From a bacterium (lineage in GTDB: Bacteria; Acidobacteriota; Thermoanaerobaculia; Multivoradales; J023): DNA of 64,000 bases. The translations under genes and the position numbers were made by a program. This document shows positions 54,267-63,987 of the stretch, in pieces (positions within the stretch are counted from its first letter, which is position 1; each line of letters opens with the position of its first letter). The stretch covers positions 62,001-126,000 of the forward strand of contig JAAELT010000611.1 in the NCBI GenBank assembly GCA_024226315.1, given 5' to 3'. The notes beneath the pieces are model-generated. The model made no database searches. It was not told the origin of the DNA and saw nothing but the letters and a program-made list of their open reading frames with translations.

Positions 54267-55940
54267 TTAGTCCACCAGCGTCCCGGGCAGGGTCGAGGCG
54301 ATACGCTCCGACACCGCCGAGATGGTCAGGAAGGGATTGACGCCGACCGGCGTTGGCAGGATGGCGCCGTCGATCACGTAGAGGCCTTCGTGCACGCCGC
54401 CGTCGGCATCGTACACGCGGCCGTCCGGGTCCACCACCCCGTGGTCGGCATCGTCGCCGAGCACGCAGCCGCCCAGGGGGTGGGCGGTGATCAGGTTGTC
54501 TTCCTTGCCGAGCCCCAAGTTCGGCCGGTCCAGTTGCAGATAGGTGCCGCCCAGGGCCTCGGCGTGCTTGAGCAGCTCGTCACCGATGCGGTCGAAGATC
54601 GGGTCGCTCTTGACCGACGGCCAGGTGATGTCGAGCTTGTCATCCTCGTCGAGCGACATCACCCCCTGGTTGTCGTCGATCGCCATCACCAGGTAGAGCA
54701 TCGAGTGGTTGAGGGCACCGTCGGGGCTCCAGTAGGCGAGGTCGACCGCCACGCGCTTGGCCTCGGCGAGCTCGTCGCTCCAGCCGCCGTCGGTGTCCTG
54801 GCCGGTGAAGCCCGCCAGAGCCGGAATGGCGCGGCGGAAGGTGTCGACCAGGGCGCTGGGGAAGACCTGGAAATCGCAGATCGTGATCCGCTGGTCCCAC
54901 GGCCCGGAGCGGTCGTACTGGATGGCGCTGACGATGGTCGTCCCGGGCGCCACCTGCGCCCGCTCGCTGTCGGGATGATTGCCGAAGCCGAGCACGTTGG
55001 TGCGCTCCTCGCCGTTGTAGGAGAGACCGATGAAGTCGCCGTTGCCGTTGAAGGTCTCGCCCAGCTTGCCGGAGGTCCCGAGCCCATGACCGGCGGAACG
55101 CAGCAGGATCTCGGTCGAGCCGACGGCGCCCGCCGACAGAATCACATTGGCCGCCTGGACCCGTCGGACCTCGCCGTGGCCTCGTGCCTCGTTGTGACGA
55201 TAGTAGACGGTGTAACCGCCGTCCGTGTTCTTCTCGACGTGGCGCACGTCGATCTGGGTGAAGATCTCCGCCCCCTTCTGCTTGGCGTAGGGCAGATAGT
55301 TCATGTACAGCGTGTTCTTCGCCCGCACGTTGCAGCCCGGGAAACAATCACCGCAGTCGGTGCACGGCTTCTGCTCGACGCCGAACTGATTGGGGCCGTC
55401 GAGGTCGAAATTGACCGTCAGGTTGACCGGCGCGTGCAGGCAGTCCTCGAGCTGGTCGGCCCGCTTCTTCATCATCTCGGTCTTGGTCAGCTGGTCCCAC
55501 CTGGGATGCACCTTGGCGCCCAGCATGTCCTCGGCACACTTGTAGAAGTCCCAGATCCCTCCCGAGTCAGCCAGGCCCCGGTAGACCCGCGGCCACCTGG
55601 GGTCGGCGAACATCTCACGGTCGGGACGAAACGCCACGTTGAGATTGACCAGCGACGTGCCCCCCAGGCCGCTGGCCTTGAGCACGTCGATGTCCTTGCA
55701 CAGGTAGTAGTCGATCAACCCCAGGGGGTTCTTGCCGGAGCGGACGTTGCCGCCGAGCTCGCCGAGGGTGTCCGGGAAGTCGCCGGCCTGCCACTCCTTG
55801 CCGCGCTCGAGCAGGCACACGGAATGGCCGGCCTCGGCCAGGCGAGCGGCGGTGATCGCGCCGCCGTAGCCGGATCCGACGATCAAGGTCTGATACTCGT
55901 CTTTCAACGCGCCGGACGGGTTGGCGAGGGTTGCGCTCAT
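54267..55940 (-). CDS. GMC-family oxidoreductase (cholesterol-oxidase-like)
   Basis: The 557-residue flavoprotein has the FAD motif LIVGSGYGGAITAARLAEAG near the N-terminus and the GMC C-terminal signature TAHPLGGCVLGDDADHG. It resembles cholesterol oxidase and related hydrophobic-alcohol oxidoreductases. An inserted Cys cluster, CTDCGDCFPGC, near residue 195 suggests an iron-sulfur or electron-transfer site, so it is probably a dehydrogenase. The FadL-type channel gene ends 12 bp upstream, which suggests the substrate is hydrophobic and imported. Confidence 0.9.
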   Translation of the reverse strand: MSATLANPSGALKDEYQTLIVGSGYGGAITAARLAEAGHSVCLLERGKEWQAGDFPDTLGELGGNVRSGKNPLGLIDYYLCKDIDVLKASGLGGTSLVNLNVAFRPDREMFADPRWPRVYRGLADSGGIWDFYKCAEDMLGAKVHPRWDQLTKTEMMKKRADQLEDCLHAPVNLTVNFDLDGPNQFGVEQKPCTDCGDCFPGCNVRAKNTLYMNYLPYAKQKGAEIFTQIDVRHVEKNTDGGYTVYYRHNEARGHGEVRRVQAANVILSAGAVGSTEILLRSAGHGLGTSGKLGETFNGNGDFIGLSYNGEERTNVLGFGNHPDSERAQVAPGTTIVSAIQYDRSGPWDQRITICDFQVFPSALVDTFRRAIPALAGFTGQDTDGGWSDELAEAKRVAVDLAYWSPDGALNHSMLYLVMAIDDNQGVMSLDEDDKLDITWPSVKSDPIFDRIGDELLKHAEALGGTYLQLDRPNLGLGKEDNLITAHPLGGCVLGDDADHGVVDPDGRVYDADGGVHEGLYVIDGAILPTPVGVNPFLTISAVSERIASTLPGTLVD

Positions 55941-55952
55941 GTTTGCCTCCGA

Positions 55953-57344
55953 TCAGAATTTGTACGACACGGCGACCAGGGCAGAAAGGATCTCTTCCTC
56001 GATGGTGAACGTGCCGCCGGGAAGTTTCTGCTGATCGAGAGTGGTCGGGTTCGCTACCAGGAAGGCGCTCAGGAGCGGTCCGGTCACGCTGTTCGGAGCC
56101 GCGTAGTAGGCGCCGAGATCCAGTGTGATTTTTTGGTTGAGCGCGATGCCGACGCCGACGGCGTAATGGTCCTGGAAGGTCGGAGGCGTGCCGATCGAGG
56201 TGAAAGCCACCTCCTCCTGGATCGGGGTCTCCGAGTAGTTGAAGCCGAAGCGCCAGGTGAGACCGGGCTTCGGCTCGTACACGACACCGATAGCGCCGAC
56301 CAGCATGTCGTCCCAGCCGATCTCGTTGAGCCCGTAGTCGGGCCGGAAGCCGCCGACGCCGCCGGCACCGTCGGTGCTCGCGAGGCCGTACCAGCGGGCG
56401 TCGAAGCCGATCTTCCATTTGCTGCCCGGCGGCGTGTAGCCGATACCGAAAGACGCGATCGCCGGCAGGTCGAGCGGATACGTCACCACTCGGCGGGTGC
56501 CAAGAAGAGGATTCGGCGTCAAGCTGTTGTCCGGGTTCCGGATGTAGGGCAGAGTGACCAGAGATTCCCAGGTGTAGTCGTCGAAGTCCTTCTCGGTCTC
56601 GTAGGAGAAGCCGAACGCCCAGGTCGCGCTCTTCTTGTAGTAGATACCCGCCTGGATCCCGATCGCGTGGGCCGAGACGACGTTGTCGGCGTCGACGAAG
56701 AAACAGTCGACGGCGCGGCCCGAGGCGGGATCGGGCAGAGTGCAGTCGGGCGCCGCCGGCGGCAACGGCGAGATCGCCAGGCCGCCGCGGTGGATGACCG
56801 CCGCCACGCCCACCGACAGCTTGGGCGTCGCCTCCCAGGCCCAGGCGATCGGGATCTTGGTGATCGCCAGGTTGGTCTTGATGCTGCCGAAGCCGTCGGG
56901 CTGGGGGGCGAAGATCGGGTTGCTGGCATCGTGGGGCCAGTCGGTGCGGAAACCCGCCACCGCCAGCAGCCCGAAGCCCAGGGTCGCCTTCTTGTTCTTG
57001 AAGTGGTGCGAGAAGCCGATGGCCGGCAGCACGCCGGGCTCGGTCTCCGACTCGGTGGTGAACGAGCCGTCGGGCCGGCCGGGGGTGCCGTTGAAGGTGG
57101 CGGTCGCCACCGGCTTGTCGGTGAAGACCTCGGCCCCGAAGTAGATCTGATCGCCCTCGAACTGAGTCAGGAGCGCCGGGTTGTAGGTCAGCGCGCCGAC
57201 GATATCGGTCGCCAGAGCCGTGGAGACGCCCCCCAGTGCGCTGTTGGAGGCGCCGACGCCGTGCAGGTAGGGGCCGTTACCGGCCCACGCCGGGATGGCG
57301 ACGAAGCAGGAGCACAACACCAGGGTGATCACTTTTTTTCTCAT
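55953..57344 (-). CDS. FadL/OmpP1-family outer-membrane transporter
   Basis: The 463-residue protein has a signal peptide (MRKKVITLVLCSCFVAIPAW, cleavage after AWA) and many amphipathic beta strands ending in a Phe, as in outer-membrane barrels. The start of the mature protein (HGVGASNSALGGVSTALA) is typical of FadL-type channels, which take up fatty acids, hydrocarbons or aromatic compounds. It is the first gene of the operon, which goes on with oxidation and cleavage enzymes. Confidence 0.92.
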   Translation of the reverse strand: MRKKVITLVLCSCFVAIPAWAGNGPYLHGVGASNSALGGVSTALATDIVGALTYNPALLTQFEGDQIYFGAEVFTDKPVATATFNGTPGRPDGSFTTESETEPGVLPAIGFSHHFKNKKATLGFGLLAVAGFRTDWPHDASNPIFAPQPDGFGSIKTNLAITKIPIAWAWEATPKLSVGVAAVIHRGGLAISPLPPAAPDCTLPDPASGRAVDCFFVDADNVVSAHAIGIQAGIYYKKSATWAFGFSYETEKDFDDYTWESLVTLPYIRNPDNSLTPNPLLGTRRVVTYPLDLPAIASFGIGYTPPGSKWKIGFDARWYGLASTDGAGGVGGFRPDYGLNEIGWDDMLVGAIGVVYEPKPGLTWRFGFNYSETPIQEEVAFTSIGTPPTFQDHYAVGVGIALNQKITLDLGAYYAAPNSVTGPLLSAFLVANPTTLDQQKLPGGTFTIEEEILSALVAVSYKF

Positions 57345-57706
57345 TGGTCATCCTCGGTTCGAAGTACGTCGTCCTCCCAACAGCCGTGCAGGAGTCGTCG
57401 CAGCCGTTTGACTGAAATGGCGTGCCGAGGAAATTGTGTCCCAGCGAGGCTCGGCGGGCAATAGATAGGTAGATCTATAAAGGTTACGGACCGTCCATCA
57501 CCGGATCTATAAAGGATCCATCCGAGCGAGCGGAATGGAACCAACGCGCCCAAAAGTTCCGCCAACAGAGAAATTAGGGCAAAAGCGGCCACCGCCACGG
57601 AACTACTCGAGAGCTTTGGATTCCCTATATTTTGAGGTAGGATCGTCCCACGATCGAACACGGCAGACAAACGACTCAGAGGGCCAGACATCCCGGGAGG
57701 AGAGCG
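57345..57706. promoter_or_regulatory. Divergent control region with a direct repeat
   Basis: The 362-bp gap serves the FadL operon (minus) and the SGNH-fold gene (plus). GATCTATAAAGG occurs twice, at 57472-57483 and 57504-57515, spaced by 32 bp or about three helical turns, as expected for a dimeric or tandem regulator site. The sequence TATATT at 57625-57631 could be the -10 of the plus-strand promoter; I found no convincing -35. No gene lies here. Confidence 0.55.
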
Positions 57707-60700
57707 ATGACACGGGTGCTCGATACCAAGACCTTCGTCGTATTGGGAGAAGGCCTCGCCGCGGGCGCGGGCCACTTCAGCTTGACCGCGGACGTCCAGG
57801 AGTGGAGCTTTCCGGCGCTCGTCGCCGAGAAGCTCGGCGCGAGCTTCGACCAGCCGCTGATGGAGCCCCCGGGGGTCGGCAACGTCGGTTTCCAGCACCA
57901 GCCGGCCGTGGTGCCGGACCTGCTGCAGACCTCGGTGCTCGAGGACTTCCCGCGCGAGCACGCCGATCTCGGCAACCTGTCGGTGCCGGGCTTCAGCGTC
58001 GCCGACGCCCTCGAGCTGCGGCCGCGGGCGCCGATGGTCTGGACCGACGATCCGAAGCAGACTCTGGCCAACCTGATCCTCGGCGTACCAAGCCTGACCG
58101 CGGCGCGCGGCAAGCCGCCGACCCAGCTCGAGTACGCCAGAGCGCGCAAGCCGTCCCTTGTGCTGGTCGCGCTGGGTTATCAGGAACTGCTCGAAGCGCT
58201 GGTGCCAGGGCACATTCACGGCGACCACATCAACGGAAGCCCTGGGGCTGACCTGGCGAGCTTCGAGGCGAATTACAAGAAGCTGCTCGCCGGGGTGACC
58301 GGCGGCAAGACGACCACCGTCGTCGCCACCGTGCCCAACCCGCTCGACACGGCCTACTTCTCGAGCCTCGACACCGCGGCGCACATCCTGCGCACAGAAG
58401 TGCCGTTCCTGAAGAAGCAGTACGGCCTGAAGACAGGCGACCTGATCAACCTCGAAGGCCTGGTGGAGATCGGCTATGAGTTCCTCGCCCGCCAGGTCTC
58501 CGGCAAGCTGCCGGAGGGCTCGGTGATCTCGGCCGCCGACGCCGACAAGATCGCCGCCCGTGTCGACGGCATGAACGCCACGATCCGAAAGCTGGCCAAG
58601 GCCAGGAAGGCCCTGGTCTTCGACCTGCACGGCGTGCTCGCCGAAGTCGCCGAAGACGGTCTCGAGGTGGGTGACAGGACGCTCACCGCCGACTACCTGG
58701 GCGGTTTCTACCTGCTCAACGGCGTCTTTCCCGGCCGCACGGGCCACGCCCACATCGCCAACGAGCTGATCGGGCTGCTGACGGCGGAGCTCAAGACCCG
58801 CATCGGCGAGGTCGACGTCGCGGAGGTGATGAAAGACGACGGCAACACTCTGTCGAAGATCGCGGCGGGAGGCACCTTCACCGACGAGTACCTCGAGCCG
58901 CGCAACGCCGAGGACATGCCGCCGCTGCCGCCGGGCGATCCCTCGGCGCTCAACTTCTTCCCGCCCTTCGACCCGACCAAGTTCAACATCTTCCCGATCC
59001 AGACCACCTTCCCCGATTCGCCGTTCGACTTCGGTGGCATCAAGGCGATCAACAAGTGCGTGCCCAAGGTGGGCGTGCCGGCCGGAGGTTTCTCGGACCC
59101 GAAGATCAGGAAGCCGCTGGTGCTGCCCGAGGGTCTCGAACAGACCCTGGAGCTGAACAAGGAGGGGAGCTACTTCGGCGACGCGCTGCGGGCTTGCGAC
59201 CTTCCCGACGAGAAGCCGTTCATCAACGGCCTGCCGACCTTCGGCGGCGGCGGCAACACCTTCTTCGGTGGCCTGGCGATGACCGACAGCCACGTGGCGG
59301 GCAAGGTCCGCATCCGCTTCACCGAGCCGAAAGACGGCGTCACCCACTTCGAGATCACCCATCCGGGCGGCCTCGTGGGCGACGATGGGGTGCTCGCGGC
59401 ACCAAAGTTCTTCAAGCTGCCGGCGCAGAACAACCTGGTGGTGGACGTGCCGGGGATCATCTCGTCCGGCGATCTCGAGCTCGAGACCGGCTACGTCACC
59501 AACTTCCGCTACAACGTCATCTTCATCAACACCCAGATCTATACCTTGTTCAACGTCAACCCGGGGCTGCCGCCGGGCCCTCTGCCGCAGATCTTCCCCG
59601 GCCCGCCCAACAGCGGCTCCACCTGGGCGCGCTTCGATCAGCGCGAGGACGGCAAGCTCGACATCACCATGGCCGCCAACCTCTGGCTGCCGCTCGGCAA
59701 GGAGGGCTCCGACGGCAAGCCGATCCGCTTCCCGCTGCCGTTCGGCAACCCGAATCTCGAATGCGCCTCGATCGTGGCGCGGGGCACGTCGCTCCACCCG
59801 CACATCCACCTGACCACCAAGGAGCCGCCGGGACAGGACCTGGGCGAGGACGCTCCCGAGATCCCGGTCAACACGGTCAAGGAGTTCGCGACCTTCGTCC
59901 ACAACAACAACTTCGGCGACGTCTTCGGACTTCACATCGACGAGCTCGGAGGCGAAGGCGTCGGCCGCTCCCACCTGATGGGCCGGCTGCGCTTCCAGTT
60001 CGGCCCCCGCTGCGGCGACTCGGTGCCGTTCCAGGTCAGCTTCCTGCCGCCGGGCGGTCTGCTGAGCGAGGATCCGGTGCCCCTGCCCTATCTGCCGCCC
60101 GGCACCGCGCGCGGCATGATCGGCTTCAACGAGCAACTGAAGTACCCCTCGGGAGTGGTCTACAACCAGACCCTGCTGTCCTCGTCGATGGATCCCATGA
60201 ACCTGCCGCTGGGAGTCGTCGACCTCAAGACCGGGCGGGTGCGCGGCGAGTTCCTGAACCGCAGCTTCGTCGTCCAGGCGCTGTTCGTCAACCTGAGCGC
60301 AATCGAGCCCTGTACGCCCGGGGACTCGTTCAACTACCAGGGGCCGGCACGTTTCGAGACCGGCCCCGGCGGTGAGCTGGTGTTCAGCTCCAACGGCGAG
60401 GTCTTCATCCCCTATCCCAAGGGCTTCAAGTTCCCCAGCCCGTCGAAGGACGGCAGGCCGCCCTACCTGGTGGTGCGGGAATCGCGTCTCGACCCGTTCC
60501 TCAGGCTCCAGGCCATGCACGGCGGCCTGCCGCCGACGGGTGTGCTGCACAGCGGCTCGAACGGCAAGAAGCCGGCGGTGATCAGGAACACCTCGTCGAT
60601 CGGCGAGGACTTCTCCTACGCGTTCAGGGTACCGGCCGATCCGGCCCAGGCCGACGACGCCTTTTTCGAGTACACCAACGACAAGGACGAGGGCACATTC

Positions 60701-60958
60701 AAGCTCACCCGGCTCTCCTGGATACGCGCCAGCAACTCGCCGGGCTCCACTGCCCCGGACGGCGAGGCTGATACCATCACCTTCGGTGGATTCGGAAGCT
60801 GGAGCAAGGACAGGGATCTGCACCAGGTCTCGGTCCACATCTCGACCGCCGAGGATCAGCCTTACGTCGGCATCCAGGTCGACGGCGGGACGACCTCGAA
60901 CGTCAACACCAAGCCCGAGGAGATCGAGGACACCATTCCTCTCGAGGCCGGGGAATAA
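57707..60958 (+). CDS. Large SGNH/GDSL-fold protein lacking catalytic residues
   Basis: The 1083-residue protein begins with a domain (residues 1-365) that follows the SGNH hydrolase pattern. The first block is VVLGEGLAAGAG, where active enzymes have GDS, so the nucleophile Ser is replaced by Gly. The block with catalytic Asp and His (usually DGVHP) reads NGVFPGRTGHAHIANELIG, so both are lost. The other 700 residues are Gly- and Pro-rich with predicted beta strands and are not recognised. There is no clear signal peptide. It is likely a binding or structural protein rather than an esterase. It is divergent from the FadL operon. Confidence 0.8.
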   Translation: MTRVLDTKTFVVLGEGLAAGAGHFSLTADVQEWSFPALVAEKLGASFDQPLMEPPGVGNVGFQHQPAVVPDLLQTSVLEDFPREHADLGNLSVPGFSVADALELRPRAPMVWTDDPKQTLANLILGVPSLTAARGKPPTQLEYARARKPSLVLVALGYQELLEALVPGHIHGDHINGSPGADLASFEANYKKLLAGVTGGKTTTVVATVPNPLDTAYFSSLDTAAHILRTEVPFLKKQYGLKTGDLINLEGLVEIGYEFLARQVSGKLPEGSVISAADADKIAARVDGMNATIRKLAKARKALVFDLHGVLAEVAEDGLEVGDRTLTADYLGGFYLLNGVFPGRTGHAHIANELIGLLTAELKTRIGEVDVAEVMKDDGNTLSKIAAGGTFTDEYLEPRNAEDMPPLPPGDPSALNFFPPFDPTKFNIFPIQTTFPDSPFDFGGIKAINKCVPKVGVPAGGFSDPKIRKPLVLPEGLEQTLELNKEGSYFGDALRACDLPDEKPFINGLPTFGGGGNTFFGGLAMTDSHVAGKVRIRFTEPKDGVTHFEITHPGGLVGDDGVLAAPKFFKLPAQNNLVVDVPGIISSGDLELETGYVTNFRYNVIFINTQIYTLFNVNPGLPPGPLPQIFPGPPNSGSTWARFDQREDGKLDITMAANLWLPLGKEGSDGKPIRFPLPFGNPNLECASIVARGTSLHPHIHLTTKEPPGQDLGEDAPEIPVNTVKEFATFVHNNNFGDVFGLHIDELGGEGVGRSHLMGRLRFQFGPRCGDSVPFQVSFLPPGGLLSEDPVPLPYLPPGTARGMIGFNEQLKYPSGVVYNQTLLSSSMDPMNLPLGVVDLKTGRVRGEFLNRSFVVQALFVNLSAIEPCTPGDSFNYQGPARFETGPGGELVFSSNGEVFIPYPKGFKFPSPSKDGRPPYLVVRESRLDPFLRLQAMHGGLPPTGVLHSGSNGKKPAVIRNTSSIGEDFSYAFRVPADPAQADDAFFEYTNDKDEGTFKLTRLSWIRASNSPGSTAPDGEADTITFGGFGSWSKDRDLHQVSVHISTAEDQPYVGIQVDGGTTSNVNTKPEEIEDTIPLEAGE

Positions 60959-60988
60959 ACGACCGCTCGCGAACGGGGAGATCGAAAC

Positions 60989-62581
60989 ATGGGTCTGATT
61001 CAAGATGTGGGCGGCAAGCTGGTCCAGAGCTTCCTGTCGCTGGACGATCTCGTCCTCGGCCAAGGACTTCTTTCAGAGGGTATGTCGCAGCTCGGCCTCT
61101 CCGGGCGCTCGGTCGCCGGCACGCTGGTGGTGTCGTCGAACGTCGCGGCGCGGACGCTGCACGCCGGCGTCCAGGTAGGCGCCAAGACCGCCAAGATGAC
61201 CGCCGAGGCGCTCGAGGGCTTCGTCCCGGGCGCCGGCCTGGCCCGCTCGCTGGCGGAGCGCGTCGACCGGCAGGCGGCCGCGGCGGCGGAAGAAGCGTCG
61301 CAGCTGGCCACCAGGGCCGTCGCGATGACCGGCGGCGAGATGCCCCGCAGTCCGCTGAACAAGGAAGAGTGGATGGCCAAGGGAGCGCCCCGCGGCTACA
61401 GCTGGGGCGAGATTTCCGCCGATACCGCCATTGGACCGTTCGGACGGCTGGCGACGATGCCACTGACGGTGGGCATCGACGCCGTCATGACCATGGCCAC
61501 GACCGACGCCGGGCGCATGATGATCGATTCGACGTTCAAGAGCGCCGGCATGCTGCTCGGCATGCTGCCCGGCGCCAGCTCCCCCGACCAACTCGACGCC
61601 GGCGAGCTCCGGGAGTCGCTGATGGCCGTGACCGGGAGCTCCGGCGATTCCGCGGCCCGCAACGTCATCGGCCTGGCCGAGGCGGCGGCGCGCCTGGCGC
61701 TCGGCGACACCCGAAAGTTGCGCGAGTCGCTCACCGAGGCGATCGAGTCGATGCGACTGCTGGCCGATCACCAGGATCTGGCCGACCTGATGCCCGCGGT
61801 CCCGATCTCGGGCATGCTGCGCCAGCGTGCGCGCAACGTTGTCGACCACGCTCCGAAGAAGCTCCTGGCGGCGCTCGAGCGGGGCCCGGGCGGCGAGGCG
61901 CCCTCTGCCGGAGCCGTGCTCTCGGCGATGCTCGACGACGCCGACAACCTCCGTGTCTTCGTCACCGACTATCCGCTCGCCCTCGGGCTCATGGCCGCCA
62001 ACCTCTCCATGGTGATGACCGCCGGCATGGCCGATGTCGGCGAGATCGAGGCCTACGTGCGCGACGAGGAGAACGCCACCCGGCCGTGGAGCGTCACCCA
62101 GATCGAAGCGTTCTTCGGCAGCGCCCCGCACAGCCCGGTCTTCGAGACCCCCGTGCGCGCGGCGCAGGACGCCGCCTTCGTTTATTCGAGCGAGACTCTG
62201 GACCGGGAGAAGGCCTTGGCGCGGGCCCAGGATCTGTTCGGCAAGAAGGCGCGCGAGCGGCTCGAGAACGACGTCTCGCTCGATCTCGACATCTTGCACG
62301 CCAAGGACGAGGACGAGTGCAACGACAAGCTGCGCGCGCACATCGCCGCCGCGGGCGAGGGCACACTGGCGCGCCAGCTCGACAGCTGCGCGGAGCAGCT
62401 CGCGTCGCTCGAAGCGTTCACCGGCTCGCTGTTCGAGTACCAGCCGAAGAACATCGCCGAGCGCAAGCGCACTCTGCGGACCTTCCTCAGCCTGGCCAAC
62501 CAGCACATGGCCCTGCGGGGAACCGAGGATCCGGCACAGAGCGACAGGCAGCAGGCGTACGAAGCATTACTGAGCGCTTGA
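60989..62581 (+). CDS. Hypothetical 530-residue helical protein
   Basis: The protein is rich in Ala, Leu and Gly and predicted to be almost wholly alpha helical, with amphipathic segments (for example MLLGMLPGASSPDQL) but no signal peptide. It follows the SGNH-fold gene by 30 bp, so both are probably cotranscribed. The amphipathic helices could bind lipid droplets or membranes. I recognise no family. Confidence 0.75.
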   Translation: MGLIQDVGGKLVQSFLSLDDLVLGQGLLSEGMSQLGLSGRSVAGTLVVSSNVAARTLHAGVQVGAKTAKMTAEALEGFVPGAGLARSLAERVDRQAAAAAEEASQLATRAVAMTGGEMPRSPLNKEEWMAKGAPRGYSWGEISADTAIGPFGRLATMPLTVGIDAVMTMATTDAGRMMIDSTFKSAGMLLGMLPGASSPDQLDAGELRESLMAVTGSSGDSAARNVIGLAEAAARLALGDTRKLRESLTEAIESMRLLADHQDLADLMPAVPISGMLRQRARNVVDHAPKKLLAALERGPGGEAPSAGAVLSAMLDDADNLRVFVTDYPLALGLMAANLSMVMTAGMADVGEIEAYVRDEENATRPWSVTQIEAFFGSAPHSPVFETPVRAAQDAAFVYSSETLDREKALARAQDLFGKKARERLENDVSLDLDILHAKDEDECNDKLRAHIAAAGEGTLARQLDSCAEQLASLEAFTGSLFEYQPKNIAERKRTLRTFLSLANQHMALRGTEDPAQSDRQQAYEALLSA

Positions 62582-62612
62582 CCTCCAGTCCGGCACACAG
62601 AAGGCGCGTCCC

Positions 62613-63152
62613 GTGGCCCACCAGCCCCTCGGAGAATCCCTCCCCGATTTCACGCTGCCCGTCCTGGACGGCGGGCAGTCTTCGCTCGCCGAATCTCTCG
62701 CGGACAAACGCGGCGCGGTGGCGGTCTTCTGGTCGGGCGTCTGCTCCCACTGCCGGCGCTACGACGGCTACCTGAACGCCTTCTCCGCCCGGCACCCCGA
62801 GCTGGCACTGATCGTCGTCGCCTCGCGGCAGGACGAGAGTGCCGCGGACTTGCGGACCACCGTCTCCGGGCGCGGTCTGACCTTCCCGATCCTGCACGAC
62901 GCCGACCGCCGGATCGCCCACGCCTGGCTGGCGCAGCAGACGCCGCGCGTCTTCCTCCTCGACGCCAAGCGTCGCCTGCTCTACCGCGGCGCGATCGACA
63001 ACTTCAAGTACCCCGCGGATCCCGAGCACCAACCGTATCTCGAGGCGGCGATCACCGCCTTCCTCGCCGGCAAGGCGATCGAGCGCCAGGAGACGGCGAG
63101 CTTCGGCTGCGCTGTGGAGTCCGTATACTACGGCCTCCCGAAGCCGCTCTGA
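62613..63152 (+). CDS. Thioredoxin-fold (TlpA/AhpC-type) protein
   Basis: The GTG start gives a 179-residue protein with a redoxin fold. The active site is SGVCSHCRRYDGY, a CxxC pair at the end of the first strand, followed by the cis-Pro region (QQTPRVFLLD). It has no signal peptide, so it would act in the cytosol, unless secreted by another route. It follows the helical protein by 31 bp and may maintain the redox state of its operon partners. Confidence 0.9.
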   Translation: MAHQPLGESLPDFTLPVLDGGQSSLAESLADKRGAVAVFWSGVCSHCRRYDGYLNAFSARHPELALIVVASRQDESAADLRTTVSGRGLTFPILHDADRRIAHAWLAQQTPRVFLLDAKRRLLYRGAIDNFKYPADPEHQPYLEAAITAFLAGKAIERQETASFGCAVESVYYGLPKPL

Positions 63153-63195
63153 GCTTGAACGAACAAATGGAGCTTTGGCGGATTCGCGCAACAAC

Positions 63196-63987
63196 TCACT
63201 GCTGCGGTCGGGGCGCAGTGATGCACTTCAGGTCGACAGGTGGCCGCTTCAGGCTCGGGGAGTACCCAACGGGCGGCAAGTACCGGGACGTGTCTGGAGA
63301 CACCTCGGACACCGCCACTAGTCGTAGCTTCGCTACACGCGAACGTCCTCGAGCACGCCGAGTCGCCGTGCTCTCCACCGGATAGCCCTGGGCAGCGATG
63401 ACGTCTCCGATCCACCCGCGGCTGAGGGTACTCAGAGCACCAAAATTCTGAATCAACTGGAAATAGGGTCCAAGGTCCACCGAAAGATCGCGGGTGATCC
63501 AGGTATCTCGCTCGAACTGAAGATCCCTGAGGTGCCCCTCCACCCGCAGCCTCACGGTCTTCCGGCCATCAATGACCCGGCTCTCATCGGTGAGCCTCAC
63601 AGTAGCTTCGGCGTTCTCCAAGACCCAGGGGATCTGTTTCAGGCAGGTCCGCTCCTCGTCTGTGAGAAGGTCCTCCAGCTTCAGTGGCAGAGGCAGCTCG
63701 GCGTATTCCTTGGCTTCGTGGTCCAGCCATAGAAAAACGCCATCATCGGTGCGGGCGATGGCGCTTCCGGTGCCAGCGTCCACTCGAGCCGCACTCTCGC
63801 CGACAAAGACGACTTCTCCCCGTTCCTCGCTCGAGCTCACTTTGCCGTCTGAGTCCAACCACTGGAGCAACCCGCTACGCTCCAGCCGCAGGTCCGCCGC
63901 GCTCGGCGCGACCACGAACAGGGATAGCGAGAGGCCAACAGCGGCTCTCGATTGCCACAACGATACCGGCTGCCGTCTTCCGATCAA
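63196..63987 (-). CDS. Hypothetical secreted protein
   Basis: The 263-residue protein has a basic N-terminus and a hydrophobic segment (about residues 14-30) ending in SAADLR, so export is likely. The mature part is predicted to be beta-rich and lipoprotein-carrier-like in outline (ERDTWITRDLSVDLGPYFQ). I do not recognise a family. The ATG is 13 bp from the edge of the window, so a longer start upstream cannot be excluded. Confidence 0.7.
   Translation of the reverse strand: MIGRRQPVSLWQSRAAVGLSLSLFVVAPSAADLRLERSGLLQWLDSDGKVSSSEERGEVVFVGESAARVDAGTGSAIARTDDGVFLWLDHEAKEYAELPLPLKLEDLLTDEERTCLKQIPWVLENAEATVRLTDESRVIDGRKTVRLRVEGHLRDLQFERDTWITRDLSVDLGPYFQLIQNFGALSTLSRGWIGDVIAAQGYPVESTATRRARGRSRVAKLRLVAVSEVSPDTSRYLPPVGYSPSLKRPPVDLKCITAPRPQQ

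Noticed and set aside
54255..57464. A 1069-codon open frame on the plus strand opposite the GMC and FadL genes
   Set aside because: The minus-strand genes have intact family signatures and a signal peptide. The plus frame crosses two gene boundaries without any start signal.
57341..61063. A 1240-codon open frame on the minus strand, opposite the SGNH-fold gene
   Set aside because: It is the mirror of a high-GC coding region on the plus strand, where third-position GC removes stops. The plus-strand protein has a recognisable fold and ribosome site; the minus frame gives Arg/Gly/Val-rich sequence without domains.
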